DNA from: Acridotheres tristis
Lineage: Eukaryota > Chordata > Aves > Passeriformes > Sturnidae
DNA length: 64,000 bases
Direction of reading: 5' to 3'
Assembly (NCBI GenBank): GCA_037013685.1
Contig: CM072885.1
Location: 26,598,620-26,662,619, forward strand
How positions within the stretch are numbered: the first letter of the stretch is position 1; the number at the start of each line of letters is the position of its first letter. Of the stretch, positions 50,190-63,026 are shown one piece after another. Made by a program: the position numbers and the translations under genes. Below the pieces are notes generated by a model, which had not been told where the DNA came from, did not search any database, and saw nothing but the letters and a program-made list of their open reading frames with translations.

Positions 50190-50940
50190 TCATCTTTGCA
50201 TGGTTTGGGTTGGCACAGGCCTTTAAGATCATCTAGTTTCAATCTCCCCACCACCTGCAAGACCAGGTCGCTCAAAGCCCCATCCAACCTGGTCTTGAAC
50301 ACTTCCAGGGATGAAGCATCCAGAACTTCTCTGGGCATCCTATTCCAGTGTCTCATCACCCTTACCATAACAAATTCCTTCCTAACATCTAACCTAAATC
50401 CCTCCTCCTCTTTTAGCTAAAAATTGTTCCCCTTTATCCCATCACTATCTATGCATGTAAAAAAATTACCATCTCTCCTTTTATAAGCTCTCTTTAATTA
50501 CTGGAAGGTGCTCTAAGTTCTCCCTGAAGCCTTCTCTTCTCCAGGCTGAATAATCCCAAATCTCTCATCCTGTCTGCACAGAAGAGGTACTCCAGACCTT
50601 GGACTATCTTTATGGGCCTCTGGACTTGCTCCAGCAGTCCAGAGTGTGTCTCTACTCCACGCAGAGTCTCACCAGAGCAGAGCAGAGCAGAGCAGAGCAG
50701 AGCAGTGGGGCAGAATCCCCTCCCTGGCCCTGCTGGTCCCACTGTTTTGGATGCAACCCAGGATGTGGTTGGCCGCCTGTGCTGCGAGCTCTCATTGCTG
50801 GGTTATGTTGAGCTTCTCATCAACAAGCACACCCAAATCCTTCTCAGCAGGGCTGCTCTCAATCCTTTCTCTGCCCGGCCTGTACTTGTGCTCAGGATTG
50901 CCTCAACCCATGTGCACCTTGCATCCAGTCTCTTCACAAA
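50190..50940 (-). mobile_element. CR1 LINE 3' region, ~750 bp, minus strand
   Basis: Read on the minus strand the element runs from about 50940 to the 3' tail CCAACCCAAACCATGCAAAG, followed by an (ATG)n microsatellite at 50178-50194. On the plus strand typical antisense CR1 phrases are seen: GCATCCAGAACTTCTCTGGG, CTTCCTAACATCTAACCTAA, AAGCCTTCTCTTCTCCAGGC, GGATGTGGTTGGCCGCC and GTTGAGCTTCTCATCAACAA. It reaches further 5' than the intronic copies and carries a pentanucleotide expansion inside. It lies in the same direction as GRIP1, about 6 kb upstream of its start codon. Confidence 0.95.
50673..50705. repeat. (CAGAG)6 pentanucleotide repeat inside CR1
   Basis: Six perfect CAGAG units from 50673 to 50702 plus a partial unit, lying within the CR1 copy where the usual CR1 text has no such array. 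It is a likely polymorphic microsatellite. The in-frame repeats seen in plus-strand frames here come from this array and are not a protein. Confidence 0.9.
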
Positions 50941-53900
50941 ATCAAGAGCTTACAAATCAGTTATCGCTGCATCTCTAGTACATACACATGCCTGTATGCT
51001 TCCTTTGGTTTGGTTTACAATGACAGAAGAGAATGCTCACTTTCTGGAGCATTACTAATATTTTGTCCTTGCATCTTCTGAACTGACAGTTAGTAAAGAA
51101 CCTGAAATCTGTCAAAATATAATGAAATAAACCAAGTCCAAAGTAGCCTGTCTGCCCTCTGAGCAGAAGCAGCAGTGAAAGTAGTAGGTACTGTGCTTTC
51201 CAGAATGCTTGTAGATCTCACGGAGAGAAACAGCAAGACACGACCCCATTCACTGAGCACAATCAGCCCAGCATGGGCTCCTGCCAGCAACATGCATATA
51301 ATTACAGGCTTTGGGATTTAACATAATCTCACAACTAAAGGATGACTCTGTCTTACAAGTAGCTTCCACATGCTGCACTACATGGTTAAAGACTCCTGTA
51401 ATTACAATTTCTGTAAGGCTTTGTATTTTGTAGAGGTTTTTCAAATTAATTAAAATTATGACCTTTCAACTGCTACATCAGTCTCTAAGAAAACAAAGGT
51501 AAGCATTCCCTCAAAATTACCATACTGGCAGTGGAGACTCTCTCTTAGCATAAAACAGCTGCTTCTACCCTCATTAGGAAAAAAAAAAAAAAATTATGAT
51601 TCTATTAAAACCACTTGAACAAAAGTGGAATAACTATACCTTTCTCTTACAATACTGCTTCGTTCCCATATTCTTATCAACCTATTAAGCAGCTGTGAAA
51701 TTGGAATATCACACTCAAAAATAAAATGTATATTTGGAGGTATGAGTCTAGGAATACAATGTATAGTCTAATCTACTACAAGAGATTTTTTAGGAATTAA
51801 CTATGCAAGTTTTTATGCGCAAGACTTTGTATTCAAGAAGGGCAATAGAATATTATAGCTCTAGAAATGCAGCAAAAAGAAAGGATGGCACAAGCAGTTT
51901 CGACTGGTGATAGCTCCAAGCCTTTGCAAGATGAAGGGAAATGCTGATTCATTGATACAATTGTATTCCTGCCATGTGGAAGCTGCAGGAAGACATGGCA
52001 GCAGCTGCTTTACCAGAACAGAATGGATTTCTATACTGAAATTGGGTGCACACTGTATGCTTGCCTGCAGCTTGAGCAGCTGCCAGCTGACTGACACCAA
52101 CCACTGCACTTTCCCAGGCCACATGGACTATTCCATCCCAGAAGTAGAACTGATACTGGCAGTACCAGGGAGTGTATCCCAGAATATGATGACTATAAAA
52201 ACGACTGAGCAGATCATTTCATGGTAACCCAACGACTTGCAACTGCAGAAACATGTTTAATGCAATCACTGCTTGTATAAATGGGGGCAGACTGAGAACA
52301 AGAATAGAAAAGATCGCTACCTGCCTTGTGTACAGAGCTATACTAGAACCTGATATTCAGTTCTTCCATGTATGATGGGATTTGCTTATTTTAGATTTAT
52401 TTTTAAAAGGCTGAAAAACTGGACAGGGTGCAGAGAATGGCACCAAGAGTGACTTGACCAATAAAAAAGTCTTGTGCAGTGCCAGACTCGGAAAGTGTCA
52501 TATCAGATTGGGAGAGTTAAGACAGTGACCTGATTAGACAGTGCCCAGGAGCTGTCATGGGATGGACACATTAAGTGCTCATGAGCTTCTACATCACTTG
52601 ATAGACAAGTGTTAAAATTCAAACTGTTCAGTTGCTGATTGGAAGATCTACTGACAGATAAAACTACCAAAATGGTTCTCAGAACAGCCTACTTGCCTTT
52701 CTGGAATATGCACTTTTGCAAAACATCAGTTATTAGACCTGTTGTAACAGTAACAGGCTGGATGTCACAAACCTGTTTACACATCTTACAGGTCCTCTTT
52801 TGTCTTAGAAAGCAAATGAAGCAAGATATGAGATTTTGATGGCCTCCTACTGTCTGTAACTATTGCTTTGACTAAGAGAAGTGGACACCATTCAAAAATG
52901 GACTGGAAGAATTTTCAGGCTATTTTCATCCTTAAAATACTCATCAGGTTTGCACATGAAATATGCAAATAAAATGGCATTAAAAGATAGGACTGGCTAT
53001 ACATAGATAAACATAATGTTTTATCAAATATATAATTAACACTAATATTTAAAAAAAATTATAATCAGAATCCTTAATTAGATTGCATTAGAAGAAGTGT
53101 CCCATTACACACCACAATTATTCCACATTCTCAAAACGTTGACATTTTAAAAGCAGGGAAACCTTTTTGCACACCATCCTCAGCCACACACATCCTTCCC
53201 CTTTTGCTGTAAAAGAAAGAACAGAATCCACAGCAACAGGCAGAAAACACATGAATAAAGTAACACAAAGCCTGTTATTTACATCAGGAAAATTCATACA
53301 TGTTATACATATATAGCATATATGACTCCAAGGAAATTATCACCATGCTTTCCTCCCAGGTCACCAAAACAAACGAAGGAAAGGTTCCTAGGTGTAGGGT
53401 TGAAATATTTGTAATGCAAGTCTCCAAAGTGAAAGGTTGATAGCCTCAAGCTTGTTTTAGTGTCATTCTTCCATGGATCATTAATGCTTTAGTGGTGTCC
53501 CACTGCTATTCATCACACTTTTAATGGTTCCTTCTAAAATACTCCTCCAATACTCTAGCTTGGCCAGATAACATTAAGACTTGAAAGTCTTTATACAGTA
53601 TTTATCAATTTTGTTTCCCCACTCCTCATCTTTTTTCAAATCATATAAATCCTACAATCTCCTAAGGTAAATATGGTATTGTATACAAAAATGATCAATA
53701 AAAACCTGGGGACAGCTAGATACAAGGGTAAAACAGTGCATTCCAGAACAGCCCAACATAAAACTAAAATATGCCAATCAGCAAAACAAATGTCACCCTT
53801 GCAAAAATAAAAGGGTAACTGAAGAAAAAGCACCGGTCTTCCTGTATTATTGTGGATGTATCCCTTATAAATTATCATCTAGTAACAAATCCTTGTTTTA

Positions 53901-55159
53901 ATTTAGTTTTCTAATACTCAAATATTCTTATACAAAAATCCTCTCACACTTTTGCACTGTCAGGTACAAAATTAGAGCTATCAACAAACACCAGACTTCA
54001 AGTTCTGTACTACATCTTCCTTAATCAACGAGTTATTTTGAACTTGTGCATCTTCTTTAAAAGTACAAACGACCCCATCTTGAATTCCTGATGAGTTCAA
54101 AGGTCTCAGACTGACTTTAGCATCATGAGAAGAATTCCAGCTTGGACTCGTTTGAATGGATCGGCCAGCTGCCCACACACAGGCTGTACCAGCCACAGCT
54201 CACCCCTGCCATCCACACTGCTTTGAAAGCTGATACCTTGCCCCTCTTCATGTCACACAGTCAAAAATCTTTCTTTTGAGCATGTTTCACATGACTTAGT
54301 AAGTATCAGTGAAAATTTTTTAACAGTAATTTTATTTTCCCCCTTACTTTTCTGTAACAATTGTGACCTTTCAAATCTTCCCTTAGAACTTTCCTCTCTC
54401 CATAGATATCTGGATTCTTCTAATAATCATTGTATACACAAATACTCTATGCACACAGATTTTTAACTTTTGCAACAAGTCAGGCATGAAATCCATTTGC
54501 TGCTTTTAACTGAACCCTTTCTGTTCACTCCTGTGTTTCAATATGAGAAGCAGCCATAATTATATTTAACAGCCTTGGTGCAGTCCAACAGACACCTGAG
54601 TAAGCAAAGGGCAGTTATATTCCTATGCCTGTGACCTGACCTTTCTTAGTACAGCATTAGTTACTCCCTTTTGCAAGTATTGCTGCTATTAGTGGTTAGC
54701 AAACCTAACTGCTATTTCTCCACATGTGCTGGTCCCTCTAAGCACTGCTGCTTTCCCAGCTTTTCATTCATAGTATATCATCACATCTTCGATATTTCCC
54801 CAGAGACACATTTACTTGCCAAGTCATATGATATTCTTCTGCATATTCCACATTTCTAGTTGTTTCAAAGACTAGTTAGAGACATCTCCATTCTTATTAC
54901 TATGTAGGTCTCCTGATCAAATTTAATCTGCTAATTTTATCAACAGTTAACGAGGGCATTAAATCACTACTGCTGTCTTTATCCTTGAGTCAACTCCTGG
55001 GGGTGTTTCTCAAGCAACTCATTTTTAGGTATTTTCCCTTTTTAGATCATAACCATTTAAAATACACCAAATATTTTAAAAGATGCAGAAACATCCTGCA
55101 GAGTTGCATCAAACAATAGTATTTCTTCCATTATTTTTGTATTATAACCCAAAATGTGG
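50941..55159. other. upstream flank, non-coding
   Basis: Holds the doubtful CR1-like remnant at 52405-52545 and an A15 run at 51579-51593. No gene recognised. Confidence 0.55.
52405..52545 (+). mobile_element. degraded CR1-like remnant
   Basis: Phrases such as AAAAACTGGACAGGGTGCAG, GAGAATGGCACCAAGAGTGA and GAGAGTTAAGACAGTGACCT resemble the 3' coding part of old amniote CR1/L3 LINEs (tenant motif: ergot of 'ctggagagggtgcagagaag...'). Similarity is patchy and boundaries are guesses. A profile search against CR1-L3 models would decide. Confidence 0.4.
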
Positions 55160-55164
55160 CAGAG

Positions 55165-55827
55165 TGTCCTGAAGTGAGTTTATGATGCTGAATTGCATCC
55201 CTATTCGTTTGCTTAGCCCAGAAATACATTTTGCACCTTTAAAACTAGATCTGAGAGTGAAAGCGGGGGAGAAGGAGAAGCAGTGAAATGTCTGAGTCGG
55301 TTGTATTATAAAAAAAAAAGGTAAGAGTTTTCAGTATTCTCTTCTCTCAGACTGTGCTGTCTGCAGCATAGACAGTGGGAGAAAGAGCTCCTTTGTTTCT
55401 TAGTTTTTGTAGCTAGCTGATGCAGAGAAGTTCCCCAGATTGAGGATTTTCTTTTTCTTGGAACTGACCAGCCCTGGTCTGCACTGAAAACACAGGAGAA
55501 CACTGGGAGCTCACACCTGTGGCCCATCGGGGCCCGAGATGTGGCATTTTCCATCAAAGGAGGGACTGATAAAAGACTGAGTGAGCCGAGCTACACCCCA
55601 TGACAAGGACTTTCTCAATTTGCCATCTTTTCAGACAGTGAGAGGTCTTATTGTCTATTATTATTCTATTTTTAGGCTTGTGAATACTTTGCTTGTTAAA
55701 TAAACAGTTTGTTCCCACTTTTCTCCAAGGAAATATTTTCCCAAACTGGTAGGGGGAGGGGCTTGAATCTGCTTTCTAGAGGGACCCCTTTTGGAGTTTC
55801 CTGCCAAATTTGTCCTAAACTAGGACA
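55165..55827 (+). mobile_element. ERVL-type solo LTR, 663 bp, with 4/5 matching TSD
   Basis: Starts TGTCCTGAAGTGAGTTTATG and ends CTAAACTAGGACA. The flanks CAGAG (55160-55164) and CAGAT (55828-55832) match at four of five bases, as expected for a decayed 5-bp duplication. TATA-like TATTATAAAA is near 55304 and AATAAA at 55699-55704. U5 text such as CACTTTTCTCCAAGG and AGGGACCCCTTTTGGAG is typical of passerine ERVL LTRs. It lies ~11 kb upstream of GRIP1 and points away from it in sense. Confidence 0.93.
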
Positions 55828-58489
55828 CAGATTTCAAAATTTACAAATCTATACTGTTTATTAACTATGTTCACATTACCTTTAAGATCTGAAAGCCTTC
55901 TCCCTCTTTAATGTTTATTCAATAATTATTTCATTACTGAAATTATATGGACACCAGCACTAAACCAAGGAAAAGATCATGGCCAAAACGTCTTTCTTTC
56001 TTCTCTCTTCAAAATTTGTCCTTTTTTCCCCTCTCCTCTTTTTAAGGGCACATATTAGTGTTTATCATGGCATGTCACTAGCTTTCCATTCATACAGAGT
56101 GTTAAACTCTGGGTAAGCACAAATGGGTTCCACCTACAGATACCAAGGATCAGTGTGTTCACAGCCAGAGACAGAAAGTGGCAAACAATGTACACTTGAA
56201 TTTCTTTGTACTTTTTCATGTGTCCTAGGCTTTATGAAAAACGGCTCATACAGCACTTGTTGTAAAGTACTTTTTTCCCCCGATGCACTTTCTCCCAATG
56301 TACTTACTATTTTTTCCCAACATACATTTTGGTTTGCATCATGCCAGCTGCTGCACTTCAACAATGAAAATAAACTTGGTACCACAAAGAGATTGCTGCA
56401 TACAGATTTTCTCTATGAACTTACTTGGAAAGAGCTAGAGAAACTTAATTGATCAAAACGGAGTCACAAAATCATGAAATATTTTGCAGAGGCATATGTT
56501 AATGGTACTGCACCAACTTCCAAGGCCAGCTGCCTCACTGGAAAGGTCCATAAAACTGTTGAGGTGATGGAAATACTTCCAAGCTGCTGCCTGGAATGTA
56601 GATACAAGATGGTAACTGTGCCATTTATTTATCTCTTTTAAAGTAAGGCAAGGAGAAAGGGGCCTGGACATTTTAACAGGAAATTAGAAAGCTAGCTGAT
56701 ATAAATTCACCACCTCTCAAAGTTTTAACAGCCCAAGTTCCCCTCCCCCTTTCCCCCATTCCTGATCTCTCATCTGCATCTGAATGCTCACAGTGCTGCT
56801 AATGGATAAAAATGGAAACAAATGTATGCAACAAATCACAGTGCACTCCTGTGCCAGCTTCCCCCTTCTGATTCATCAGACCCAGATCTCCATACTGCTG
56901 CTACATATTAAAATCAATGTGCTGTCTCTTCATTATTGTAATTATTTCTCTTTCACTTCAGAAGTTTCCTTTCCTTCAGATTGCTGCCTGACCAGCCTGT
57001 CAGGACATATTTAAATCAATATTTTGTGCATACGCATGTTTGTACTGTGCATCTGGATGCCACCTCATTACCATCTGAATTCCCATCATTTCTGCCAAGG
57101 CACAAAAACGTAGGGGTAAAAATCATCTCAAATGACAGAAGATTACAGCCATCTATCTCCATAATTTAAAAATATGAAGTAACTGCAGATTTTGCTACCA
57201 GCTCATTTCATACCTGGTAGGAAAATCTAAATAAAGATTGAATGCAGCACTTTCTGTGATGCATGAAAACGCGATGCAGATCAAGTGGAAGCCATTAAAG
57301 ATTCATCCTCTACTTGGTGACAACTGGGGCTTCAAGCTGCTTATGTGAACTTTGCCTGCTGTACCTGGGGCTCACCTTCCAGGTCATGGAAGAGAACCCT
57401 AATGGTACAGCCTCTTAACAAAGAAACCAGACGTTTGGAATTAGGTGATAGACCCATGTTCACACAGCAACTGCTATTGCTGGTTGAGCTCCAGGAGACA
57501 GAGGTCTGCTGGTGCTGTGGTCCAGCAACAAAGATGCTGGATCCTGTAGTAATGCCAAACACACACTGGGGGAAATGCATGAGGCTGCAGGAAGTCAAGA
57601 TACGCACTCTTAATGTAGTATAAACAAAAGGAGTATAAAAATACATATATAAAGCAAATAAATCTATGCTTGCTTTCATTTGGATATGCAAAGCCTTTGA
57701 AAGAGGAAGCATCTTCCTTCAGTTGGTCAAAACACAGGGATCCACTGCACTCCTCATGTAACAACATGTCTATGCCTTGATTTTTTTTTAATTAGAAGCA
57801 CAGCATATAACTGAAAGAGGTGTTTCATGTACATCAGTTCTCATCTTACTAACATGAAGATGAGTCTACAGCTACCATCATTTTCACATAAGGCTTCAGT
57901 AAGCATGCTCTATTTTTTTCCAAAAAAGTGGAACAAAAAGCCTCACCTAAAAATAATAATTCACATTTACACTACCCACTGAGAGAGGCAGCACATTTTC
58001 CACTACCATGCTCATTTTTGGCTGTGCATTTTAAGTCTGTAAATCCATGAAAAGGTGATGACCAAGGGCTCATTGCTTGGGCAATCTCCAAGTGACACAG
58101 GTATAACAGCCTTTTGCTGGATGCATGATGCTGCACTTCCCACTGGCCTCTTCCCAGGCATTTTAAATTGACAGATTTGAGATGTGTCTGCATCTGAGGT
58201 GTAGACAAATCTTTTCCTGGCCTTTTGCACAAAGTTGGTGCAGGTACTAGAAAGACTACTTGGAATCCTGAGAATACTGAATTTACTACTACCAGATGTT
58301 ATCACCAAAAACAATGAGGAAAAGTAAGTAGTATTCATAAATTTTGAAGTACTTTATTTATATTAATTTCTAGTGTTCTTTCCTAGTCCATCTTCCCCTT
58401 CTCTGATAAGCACATATAAATCTCAGCTGCAAAATACAAACCCATTTAAATAAAGTATGTGGGTCCCCTAGCATCAATGAATATTGATT

Positions 58490-58506
58490 CCCCCACCCCC
58501 CCCCCC
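58490..58506. repeat. C-rich homopolymer tract
   Basis: A run of C broken by a single A at 58495. Prone to length variation and sequencing error. Confidence 0.9.
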
Positions 58507-59380
58507 ATAGAAAGCCTGGAAACAAACCCTATATTGACAATCCCTTTAAGGTCTGAGAAGAGGTAAACTCAAGTTCCTCTCTCCACTTGTTTTCATAGGA
58601 ACTACTGGCCCTAATCTTTGATATAACATCTGGAAATCTATATGAATAAACACATTTCCTGATATTTTCCCTTAAAGGGTTGATTTTCTGAAGTTCAGCT
58701 ATAATGCAATAAGCTTCAGCACTGATATGATCAGAGACAAAACAGATGTCTCATCCAGAATTTGTGGTTGTGAACCCAGTCCTTGGCAGGATTCAGTCCC
58801 TAAAGGCCCTTGTTCTCTCTTTTAGCTCTTTATGCCAAAGAGGAATGGGAAGAGAGGTGGAATCAGTTTGAAATGACTACACTGTCTGGAGTTCAACCCC
58901 ACGGAGAGCTGCAAACCAGAGAAGACTACCCACTCCCTTTGAGAAGAAAGGAAGAGAAAATGGCAGAGGTTCATCTTCTTATCAGTGCCATTAATATTCA
59001 GTTTATTCCACCAGAAACACTGTTTTAAGGGACTGAATCGCTTAGAAGATTGACTTTGATTTTGTGAGGCGTTCATTTTTAAGCTGTCAGTTTGGATCCA
59101 GCTGAGGGAGGTACTGATGGATGGTCTCTAATATCTGAGAGTTGCTTAGTGGTGTATGACAAATGACAAAGAAGTTGCAGAGTGAGTTATATAGTGAGTC
59201 AGCAGTCCTTTCCCAGAAGCTTCAATACTAATTAAGAGGCAACTTGACACCCTTTGTGTAAGGCTTCTTGGAAACTTATGCCCAGACACCAGAAACAAAT
59301 CACAAATAACTAAATACCTTAAGCTTCAGCATGAAAATACAGTTATATCATAGCACATCCCACAATACCCCCATCATGGT

Positions 59381-59435
59381 TTTATTTGAACAGTACACTT
59401 ACATGAACTTTATTTGAACAGTTACACTTACATGC
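59381..59435. repeat. 28-bp tandem duplication
   Basis: TTTATTTGAACAGTACACTT begins at 59381 and the near-identical TTTATTTGAACAGTTACACT at 59409. The copies differ by a one-base indel. Confidence 0.85.
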
Positions 59436-62400
59436 TTACACGATGGCTGACTAACAAAAAGCTACTTTTTGTTCACTCAAAAAACCTGCCAGCATTGTAA
59501 TGTTTGCCTTTTATTTAAAACAGCACTTTGGTGAACAGGCTTTTTCTCCGTCCTCCAGATCCACTAAGTGCAGTCATACATTAACCAGGATGAAGGACAA
59601 GGCCCTGCAGAAAGGCACTGAGCTATGGCGGGTGTGTAGCTCACCTCCATTTGGCTCCCCAGACAACACAACTCCTGCTGGGAGCAGCCCTGTCTTTGGC
59701 TCTGGAAGGACACTCTGCCATTAGCAATGGATTTGAATGATGAGTTCTATCACATCGCCTCCTCTCTGTTTAATTCTCTGTCAAGATCAACAAGTTCATT
59801 TCAGTTTGGTTTCACAGAGAGAAAGACTGACAAAACGCTAAGTGGTGAGTAGGAATGACAGACACCCACAACCCACCCTCAAGTCTTTCACAGGTAATTT
59901 TCTCCTAGTTTTAATCCATACCAGTTATGCCCCAGCTGCAGTAAACTTGCCTCGGATTGCTTCAAATACTGCAAAACTCAACCTTGGGGGGACTGTTTTC
60001 TGATCCTAGTTCTTTATCAAACACAAAAGTCCCATGAAAATAATGTAAAACTTGTGTTGTGTGTTTACCAGCACAAAGAAAATTGCATTTCAGGGATGGG
60101 GCGTACCTAATTGTAAGAAAATGAGTTACAGCGAAATGGCAGTATGAACCAGTGTAATAAAAGCCCCAATTAAAAGTTACAAGAACAATGCAAGGGAAAA
60201 TACAATATAATACACATTACGAGCTTGTTCAAAACGTCAGCATAGAGTGGTGTTAGACACGAGAAGTCATCTTCAGAAGAAGCTAATGAATCACTTAGTT
60301 AGCAAGGAAGGGTCATGTCTGTGATCAGTGGAATTATACAGAATCATATACTCTTCACAAAAGGCTACTGTATTTTAGAAAACTGCTCTAGTTTGATTTT
60401 GTTCTATTGTTTGTCAAGGGTTTTAATACTATGAAAAGGTGGTTGGGGCTTGCTGGTTGTTGGTTTTGCTTTTACAACTGGTGCTCTTTTTATTCCATCC
60501 TTCATTTATACATTATTATATTATATCTTACATATAATATGTAAAATATCTCCCTGGCATGAGTGACAAAATCTAAAATTCTGTCTTTCCTTTCTTTTTC
60601 CAATTGCTTCTGAACCATGTGGTGTTTAATTTGTGAGTGCAGAGAACATATGATTTAAGTCAATAATGAACCAGCCTAATACCAAATAAGAAACTCAGCA
60701 AGACCTAATTAGAAACTTAAAAAAAAAAAACAAACAAAGAAAAGAAAACCCCATGTTAAAGAACATCTTGTAAATTTTATTATACTAAAAATAAGTCTCT
60801 CATTAATTATTAGATTTGGCCACAAATACTTTTTTCTCCTAAAACTGAAAGCATACTTTTTTTTAATGTTTTATACTATGTCTCTATTGGACAGCTGTAA
60901 GAATTCACATCAAGAGAAAAAGCAATTCAGTGGATTGTTACATTTGTCACCATATAAATCCTCTTCATAGCATTTTTCCCAAGCTGATTTTCAAGGTTAA
61001 GAGCTATTTCCCATATTCCTCTGCTATGTTAGATTATTAAACAGGTGTCATAAAAGAAGGCTTTGATTTTGTAAGAGATCAAATATAAGTTTCCCTTCAT
61101 ATTTTTGGGCTACAGAATATATACTCAACATTAGAGCTCTGGTGAACCTGCTGCAAATCCCTGAAGATGCAGATGCTTTTTTTGCTCTATGCAGGGTGCA
61201 AGAAACAAGCTTTCAGGGAAGGCAGCAGCATTTTATTTTCTGCTTTACAAACAGCTTTTGGGGAACATCTATTCATTTCACATTTAGTCAAGTGCTCTTT
61301 TATCAGCATCTTTTGGATGCTGCTTAAATGAGACCTTCCTACTCCACTTTAAGCTTGTTGAAGCAACACCAGAAGAAAATGCATCTGGACATTTGTGAAC
61401 TGAGCTTTTGGTAAGAAGACAAAACTAAAGCCCCAAATTTGCTCCATGTTTGAAAAAGGTAACAGAGAAGGCTGGAATTGTTTTAAATACTCTTATTGTT
61501 TAAATCCTCTAAAAAAACTATGAGCAAACTTCCAAAACTGCCTCAGAGGAGGCTCTGTCACTGTCACACATTGCAGTCTCCTGCCTCAGACTGATTCCTT
61601 ACACTGGTGCCTGTAATGAGACCCTGGATTATCTCCCTCAGGCCTGGGATACAGCATGCCCTGTGACTGCACTACAGGATTTGAAGTGACACATGCCATC
61701 AGATGCCAGAGCAGTGACTGGCAGTGACTGAGTGACCAGCACACAAAACCCATTGGTTTGGATTGTGTAACAATAAATGGGAATATTTTCTGATAAAACA
61801 TAATGAAGATTGCTTTACTTATGCCAAAGCAGCAATTATGGGTTGTTTTCGAAATGAGACAGCTTGTTTCCAAACACCTCAGGAAACTCCACCACTATCA
61901 AAAAAAGACAACCCAGGAGACAAAGTCACAAATGTGGAACAACTGCAACCTTTCAGCTGATAAGAGGACCACGCTCCTCTCTCAATCAGATGGTGGAGAT
62001 GATGGTAACTGTGGATTTAAAGCCAGATCTGCTCAGCAGATGGGGAACAACAGCCTCCTGCCACTGTTCAATTAGAGAAAAATATTCTGCTTTCAAAGCA
62101 AGAGATGCTCAATCTAGTTGTTAGGAATCAGTAAGATGTGACAGAAGGCCCTGAGTCCCAGGAACTTTTTTTTTTTTGCTTTGGTCAAAGCACTTCCTAA
62201 TGCACTGAGCAGCCACTATCTTAAATCTGTCCTCACCTTACAGACAGTCTGGAAAACACAAAGATGGCATCACTGGGTGCAACAGCCCTTTGTCTGCCAA
62301 GGAAGGCTCCCCTGTAATCAGCCCTTTGTAGCTGCTTCCTTTCTCCTTGCCTTTTCCTCCTACCAGAGCTTCAGAACCATGGGAATGGAGCTGCTTCCAG

Positions 62401-63000
62401 CCTTCTGACACCAAGGTTTAAAAAGATTATCTGTGAACAGAACTGAGTAACAAAGAAAGACCTTCTTTTCCTAAATCCTTAGATACTATGAAAATTACAG
62501 TAAAATGATGAAAACAGTTGTCTGTTGCGTCTGCAACAAGGTGATAATTACGTTAACTTTCATCTCTCTTATTTAAAAGTGAAATGTGGTAACACTGATG
62601 CATTTATTCACCTTTTTTGATCCATAAGCACAAATCCCTATAAAAATTTTCGTAATAAAAACGATTGAAACATACAGAAATTTGAGTATGTCTGCATACG
62701 TAGTGGTGCAAGCACCCTTGTACACAGATGTGGAGTCCCAGATCAGTGTCCATCGACTCCCTCTGCTGGAAAGAGTTGCCACTTTCTTCTTCTAAAAAAT
62801 ACCTATATTTTTCCTGGCAATGCACAATGTGAACGTTGCAGTACATTGCACCAAATCTTACTCAGTGCTGGTGGTCAGCTGCTTTGGAGTGTGCATCTTC
62901 AAGATAACTTGCACAAAGAATCTAAGCAGCTTCCTAGCAAATTCCAGATTATCATCAAATAAGTGTCCAGTATTAATTTTAATGATAGTTCACACAGTAA

Positions 63001-63026
63001 TGTTCATATGAAATGTTCATATGAAA
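63001..63026. repeat. 13-bp tandem duplication
   Basis: TGTTCATATGAAA occurs twice back to back. Each copy includes the palindrome TTCATATGAA. Confidence 0.9.

Noticed and set aside
50599..51058. Overlapping frames of 70-148 codons with RAEQSRAEQ-like repeats
   Set aside because: Translations of the (CAGAG) array inside a CR1 in antisense.
57341..57712. Overlapping long frames on both strands (92-123 codons)
   Set aside because: No domain recognised on either strand and no splice-site support; size is compatible with chance.
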